Source: Filimonas lacunae
GTDB taxonomy: Bacteria > Bacteroidota > Bacteroidia > Chitinophagales > Chitinophagaceae
Assembly (NCBI RefSeq): GCF_002355595.1
Contig: NZ_AP017422.1
Span: forward strand, 3,534,001-3,598,000
Direction of reading: 5' to 3'
Length of the DNA stretch: 64,000 bases
Part shown: one piece after another, positions 60,787 through 64,000 of the stretch
How positions within the stretch are numbered: position 1 is the stretch's first letter
Layout of the letters: every line of letters starts with the position of its first letter
Notes under the pieces: model-generated
The model's input: only the letters and a program-made list of their open reading frames with translations
The model's database searches: none
Told to the model about the DNA's origin: nothing
Translations under genes and position numbers: made by a program

Positions 60787-61611
60787 TTAATGGCCGTGAG
60801 CAGCTATACTCACCTGCTTCCAGGCCTCAATTTCCTGCAAGCGCCAGGTATAAAACCGGTATACACTTTCATAGGCCACACGCCCTAACAATAATCTTTC
60901 GGGTGGGTGTGGATGGTCAATTATTTTTAGCAACGGCTCTACAGTAGCAGCAGGCTTTCCCCAAAAAGAGGGATCACCACCCGAATCTTCCGAAGAAGCA
61001 CGCACCACATCATAATCCGTTATATCACCGCTGATTACAGCAGCGGATGCCCCTGCCCAGTCTGTGGCAAAACCATTCGGCTCAATCAGCGTGGTTCTGA
61101 TGCCCAGGTGGCCCACCTCTTTACTGATAGTTTCTATCATGCCCTCCACAGCAAACTTAGATGCATTGTACAGCCCCAGCATAGGCAAAGTGGTAATGCC
61201 CAGGTAACTGGATACCTGTATAATATGGCCACTTCTTTGCTTGCGCATGATAGGTAGTATAGCCTGCACCACCCATAGCGAGCCAAAGAAATTGGTATCC
61301 ATCTGCTGCCTGGCTTGCTGTTCGGTAGCTTCTTCCGTTATGCCAAACAAACCAAACCCGGCATTATTAATCACCACATCTATACGCCCAAACCACCCAA
61401 TAGCTTCGGCCACCGTAGCAAAAACATCCTCGCGTTTGTCTACATCCAGGCGCAGCGGCAATAAGTTATCCGGGTATTTATCCACCAGTTCTTTCAACGC
61501 TGCTATATTGCGCACGGCGGCTACTACTTTATCGCCGCGTTTCAGCAACGCTTCTGTCCACAGCCTTCCAAAACCTTTGGAAGCGCCGGTTATAAAAACA
61601 ACTTTCGACAT
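60787..61611 (-). CDS. Short-chain dehydrogenase/reductase
   Basis: About 274 residues with the classical SDR signatures: VVFITGASKGFGRLW (cofactor loop), VVINNAGFGLFG (NNAG) and LYNASKFAVEG (catalytic Tyr-x-x-x-Lys). I chose the ATG at 61611 (MSKVVFITGASKG); longer in-frame starts extend into the upstream hydrolase gene. The 3' end is followed by the bidirectional terminator. It lies 10 bp after the alpha/beta hydrolase gene and is probably co-transcribed with it. Confidence 0.9.
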   Translation of the reverse strand: MSKVVFITGASKGFGRLWTEALLKRGDKVVAAVRNIAALKELVDKYPDNLLPLRLDVDKREDVFATVAEAIGWFGRIDVVINNAGFGLFGITEEATEQQARQQMDTNFFGSLWVVQAILPIMRKQRSGHIIQVSSYLGITTLPMLGLYNASKFAVEGMIETISKEVGHLGIRTTLIEPNGFATDWAGASAAVISGDITDYDVVRASSEDSGGDPSFWGKPAATVEPLLKIIDHPHPPERLLLGRVAYESVYRFYTWRLQEIEAWKQVSIAAHGH

Positions 61612-61621
61612 TATCATCAGT

Positions 61622-62452
61622 TTAATAGTGATCGAGAAAATAAAGCGCTTCATGTACAAACAAGTGCGGATACTGGAAAAAAGATCCATGCGCCGCATCC
61701 GGATAACAACTCAACAGCGCATTGGGCAACTGCTGAAACAACGTATAAGAACTACTGCTATCCATCATATCATCATTGCTGCCCTGCACTACCAATACCG
61801 GGTGCTTAATGCGCGTAACATCAATGCTTACCGCATCTGTGCCCCAGGCCGTGATGGCCTTCAGCTGCGCCATCACTGCCGCATCGGAAGTGGCCTTGTC
61901 CCGGTCTTCCACGCGCCACTGTAAACGTGCCAGCGCAGCCCTGCCCTTTTCACGGCTGGCTTCTGTAGGCGTGAAGAAAATAAACAGGAAACGTTCTGCC
62001 GGCGCTAATTGCATAGCCCTTTGTATCAGGTCAGGAAAAGAATGCAATGCCTTAGCCCCCTGCGGAGCAGCACCAACGATCATTATTTTACGAATAAGCG
62101 CCGGACGCAATACCGCCAGCTGCTGTGCTATAAAACCACCCAGCGAAAAGCCCAGCACATCCATTTGCGTAATGCCCAGTTGTTCAATAAAACGGATAGC
62201 ATCCTGTGTCATAGCATATACACTGTCCGGCGTTACGCCACCCGAATTACCTACCCCTTTGTTATCAAAAACAATCACCTCCCGTTGTTTAGCCAGGCCA
62301 TTCATAATAATAGGATCCCAGTTATCCAGCGTGCCTGTAAAATGCTGAAAACCTACTACCGGAACACCACCCAGCTTACCAAACCGGCGGTAGGCAAATG
62401 ATACGCCGTCCACTTCTATATATTGGGTAGGCGCAGAAACAAATAAATCCAT
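61622..62452 (-). CDS. Alpha/beta hydrolase
   Basis: 276 residues. VVGFQHFTGTLDNWDPIIMN gives the oxyanion region, VLGFSLGGFIAQQLA the nucleophile elbow (Ser), VVQGSNDDMMD the acid strand and DAAHGSFFQYPHLF the catalytic His. No signal peptide, so cytoplasmic. It could be an esterase or carbon-carbon hydrolase; substrate unknown. It is the first gene of the pair with the SDR and is divergent from the TetR gene. Confidence 0.88.
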   Translation of the reverse strand: MDLFVSAPTQYIEVDGVSFAYRRFGKLGGVPVVGFQHFTGTLDNWDPIIMNGLAKQREVIVFDNKGVGNSGGVTPDSVYAMTQDAIRFIEQLGITQMDVLGFSLGGFIAQQLAVLRPALIRKIMIVGAAPQGAKALHSFPDLIQRAMQLAPAERFLFIFFTPTEASREKGRAALARLQWRVEDRDKATSDAAVMAQLKAITAWGTDAVSIDVTRIKHPVLVVQGSNDDMMDSSSSYTLFQQLPNALLSCYPDAAHGSFFQYPHLFVHEALYFLDHY

Positions 62453-62499
62453 AGTTGCTGACTTTATCGGATGATTAAATAGTTATATTTTTTATGATA

Positions 62500-62507
62500 C
62501 AAAGCTA
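62500..62507 (-). promoter_or_regulatory. TAGCTTTG -7 element for the hydrolase/SDR pair
   Basis: On the minus strand TAGCTTTG matches TAnnTTTG, 47 bp before the hydrolase start codon. No clear -33 TTTG is visible at the expected distance. Confidence 0.45.
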
Positions 62508-62647
62508 TACCGGTTAAAACCCGCAGGGTTGACTCTATGCTATAAACTGTGGCACGATACCACGAAAACATCGCCCACCCATCCCCACCAGGCCCATACC
62601 CCTTAAAACTGTAATGGAAAATAAAATCACCGGAAATGCACAAAACT

Positions 62648-62668
62648 GACCGATCGGTCTTATTTTTG
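62648..62668 (+). promoter_or_regulatory. TetR-type operator GACCGATCGGTC next to TATTTTTG -7 element
   Basis: A perfect 12-bp palindrome (62648-62659), typical of TetR-family operators, ends one base before TATTTTTG (62661-62668), a match to TAnnTTTG. The TetR start codon follows 19 bp later. A repressor here would cover the promoter, so autoregulation is expected; the divergent hydrolase/SDR promoter is 140 bp away and could also be affected. Confidence 0.65.
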
Positions 62669-62687
62669 TTTTCTCAAACATATACCG

Positions 62688-63278
62688 ATGTCTAAAGGAG
62701 ATGCTACACGACAGATGATTGTGGAGAAAGCTGCCCCTATATTTAATATAAAAGGGATGGCAGCCACCGCCATGAGCGACATTATGGAAGTGACCGGCTT
62801 ATCTAAAGGCAGCATGTATAACCACTTCCAGGACAAAGAAATGCTGGTGTCGGCAGTAGTAGATTATAACCTGCATTCTTATGCAGGCAAAATAAGAGCA
62901 GCCATTGGCCCTGAGAAAACGGCAGTTAAAAAACTGTTCGCTTTTATAGATCTGCTCGGCACCCCGCTGTCACCCATTATAGAGGGCGGATGCCCGGTAC
63001 TCAATTTTGGAACAGAAGCTGACGACACCCACCCCAGCGTTGCAACTAAGCTAAATGCCATGATAGAGTTGTGTGAAAATGCATTGGCAGGCATTATTAA
63101 AGAAGGGATACAGCAGAAAGAATTTGATGCGGATTGGAACTATAAAGAGTTTGCTGTTATAATGTTTTCTATGATGGAAGGCGGGCATATATTAAGCAGG
63201 ATTGCCGGTAATAATAACCGGATGAAACTGATAAGCAAAACACTGAAAGCAATGATTAAACAACATGTAATACAATAA
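62688..63278 (+). CDS. TetR/AcrR family transcriptional regulator
   Basis: 196 residues. The HTH is clear: TRQMIVEKAAPIFNIKGMAA, then TAMSDIMEVTGLSKGSMYNH, with the FQDKEMLVSAVV helix. The ligand-binding half contains GGCPVLNFGTEADDTHP, characteristic of a TetR subgroup whose regulators often control nearby reductases. It is divergent from the hydrolase/SDR genes and has a palindromic operator over its own promoter. Confidence 0.9.
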   Translation: MSKGDATRQMIVEKAAPIFNIKGMAATAMSDIMEVTGLSKGSMYNHFQDKEMLVSAVVDYNLHSYAGKIRAAIGPEKTAVKKLFAFIDLLGTPLSPIIEGGCPVLNFGTEADDTHPSVATKLNAMIELCENALAGIIKEGIQQKEFDADWNYKEFAVIMFSMMEGGHILSRIAGNNNRMKLISKTLKAMIKQHVIQ

Positions 63279-63313
63279 CAGTCGCTATTATCCGGCAGGC
63301 GCAGTAAACGTGT

Positions 63314-64000
63314 ATGATAACAGGTACCATTTTAATTGTAGAAGATGAGTTCATCGTAGCAACTGACCTCACCCGCAAATTAACCAAAGCGGGTTACGAG
63401 GTTTGCGCGGTAGCTACTTCCGTTGCAGAAGCCACGGAGCTGATACAATTGCATCAGCCGGCCTGGGCTATATTGGATATCTTTTTAATGGACGGCTCAT
63501 TGGGCACACAGCTGGCAGAACAGCTGGTGGCAAAAAACATAGGCTTCCTGTACCTTTCGGCCAGTCAGGATATACACATCATAGAAAAAGCCCGGCTTAC
63601 CAATCCCTACGGCTTCCTGGTAAAACCTTTTAAAGAGCAGGATTTGCTGATGATGCTGGAAATAGCCATACAAAAACACCAGCACCAACTGCAACTGGCA
63701 GCACAGCGCGAAATGTTCTGGCAACAAAACCTGCAACTGCTGAACGGGGAACAAACCCCGGTTTGTGAAAAAATAAAACAGGTGCCGGGTTTCTTTCAAA
63801 GCGCCATACCGTTTGATTATATGCACATCAGCACCACCACACCCAATAGCACCCATAGCCACCGGTATGGTTTTCTGCGCAAAGATTTTAACCATTACCA
63901 GGTGCTGGAACAGGCGGATATATTGACTATCATTGATGAACAGGCCCCGCTACACTGGCAGGAACAGTTCATGCATTATTATAACTTTTGTTCACACACC
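63314..64000 (+). CDS. Response regulator, 5' part only (3' end outside window)
   Basis: 229 codons are present. The receiver domain has the acidic pair in LIVEDEFIVA, phospho-acceptor Asp in WAILDIFLMDG and the lysine in GFLVKPFKEQD. It is related to the receiver of the NtrC-type regulator at 50502 (both show SPYGFL/NPYGFLVKPF-R/K-QE/D and LLMMLE/LVMMDV). After residue 125 comes a poorly conserved segment with FDYMHISTTT that may open a GAF-like domain. The output domain lies beyond the window; a sigma-54 activator is plausible but not seen. Confidence 0.82.
   Translation, partial: MITGTILIVEDEFIVATDLTRKLTKAGYEVCAVATSVAEATELIQLHQPAWAILDIFLMDGSLGTQLAEQLVAKNIGFLYLSASQDIHIIEKARLTNPYGFLVKPFKEQDLLMMLEIAIQKHQHQLQLAAQREMFWQQNLQLLNGEQTPVCEKIKQVPGFFQSAIPFDYMHISTTTPNSTHSHRYGFLRKDFNHYQVLEQADILTIIDEQAPLHWQEQFMHYYNFCSHT

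Noticed and set aside
1-64000. tRNA, rRNA, insertion sequence or prophage genes
   Set aside because: No cloverleaf, rRNA-like, transposase, integrase or phage structural sequence was recognised on either strand by reading; a dedicated tRNA and IS search was not possible.

Overview
The window is chromosomal DNA of a Bacteroidota bacterium, most likely family Chitinophagaceae (Chitinophaga/Filimonas/Niastella-like). The signs are a SusC/SusD pair driven by an ECF sigma/FecR couple, a type IX secretion C-terminal sorting domain, several TAnnTTTG-type -7 elements and very weak Shine-Dalgarno signals. I found no rRNA, tRNA, insertion sequence or CRISPR array.

Region 1 (1-16.98 kb, all minus strand) is an exopolysaccharide assembly and export cluster: a single-domain response regulator, a Wza-type outer-membrane lipoprotein, a Wzc-type co-polymerase with a decayed kinase domain, a flippase, a Wzy-type polymerase/ligase, four glycosyltransferases, an acetyltransferase, a WecA/TagO-type initiating transferase and an unusual phosphotransferase/thymidylate-kinase-like fusion. 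A FIST sensor and a PAS protein follow at the left edge. The cluster forms three operons. Each of the three gaps carries a TTCCACC-T-G(G/A)(T/C)GGAA inverted repeat and, 53-73 bp closer to the gene, a TGGCA-N6-T(G/A)GAA element 22-24 nt before the start codon. This layout resembles a sigma-54/enhancer-binding-protein regulon and is the most interesting signal in the window.

Region 2 (17.0-19.75 kb) is gene-poor: a broken CPBP-type membrane protease, a ~600-bp island of 84-bp-period repeats, a DUF3606-like small protein and a small hypothetical. Region 3 (19.7-34.6 kb) holds a beta-CASP metallo-hydrolase, a GH2 enzyme and a polysaccharide utilisation locus (ECF sigma, FecR, SusC with STN domain, SusD, two GH16 enzymes), predicted to act on a beta-1,3- or mixed-linkage glucan. 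Region 4 (34.6-41 kb) has a four-gene membrane/metallophosphoesterase operon, a transglutaminase-like protein and a TonB-dependent receptor.

Region 5 (41-52.9 kb) looks like a stress or small-molecule catabolism/detoxification regulon: cytochrome P460-like proteins, VOC and SnoaL-like proteins, an alpha/beta hydrolase, an outer-membrane transporter, a two-component pair (TPR histidine kinase and NtrC-type regulator) and two Crp/Fnr paralogues. Five TTGAY-N4-RTCAA boxes of the FNR type lie upstream of these transcription units. Region 6 (53-64 kb) contains an AraC regulator, SDR/epimerase, AhpD-like, tandem MRJP/yellow-like proteins, an enoyl-CoA hydratase-like protein, a quinone oxidoreductase-like enzyme, an alpha/beta hydrolase, a TetR regulator with a visible operator, and a truncated response regulator at the right edge.
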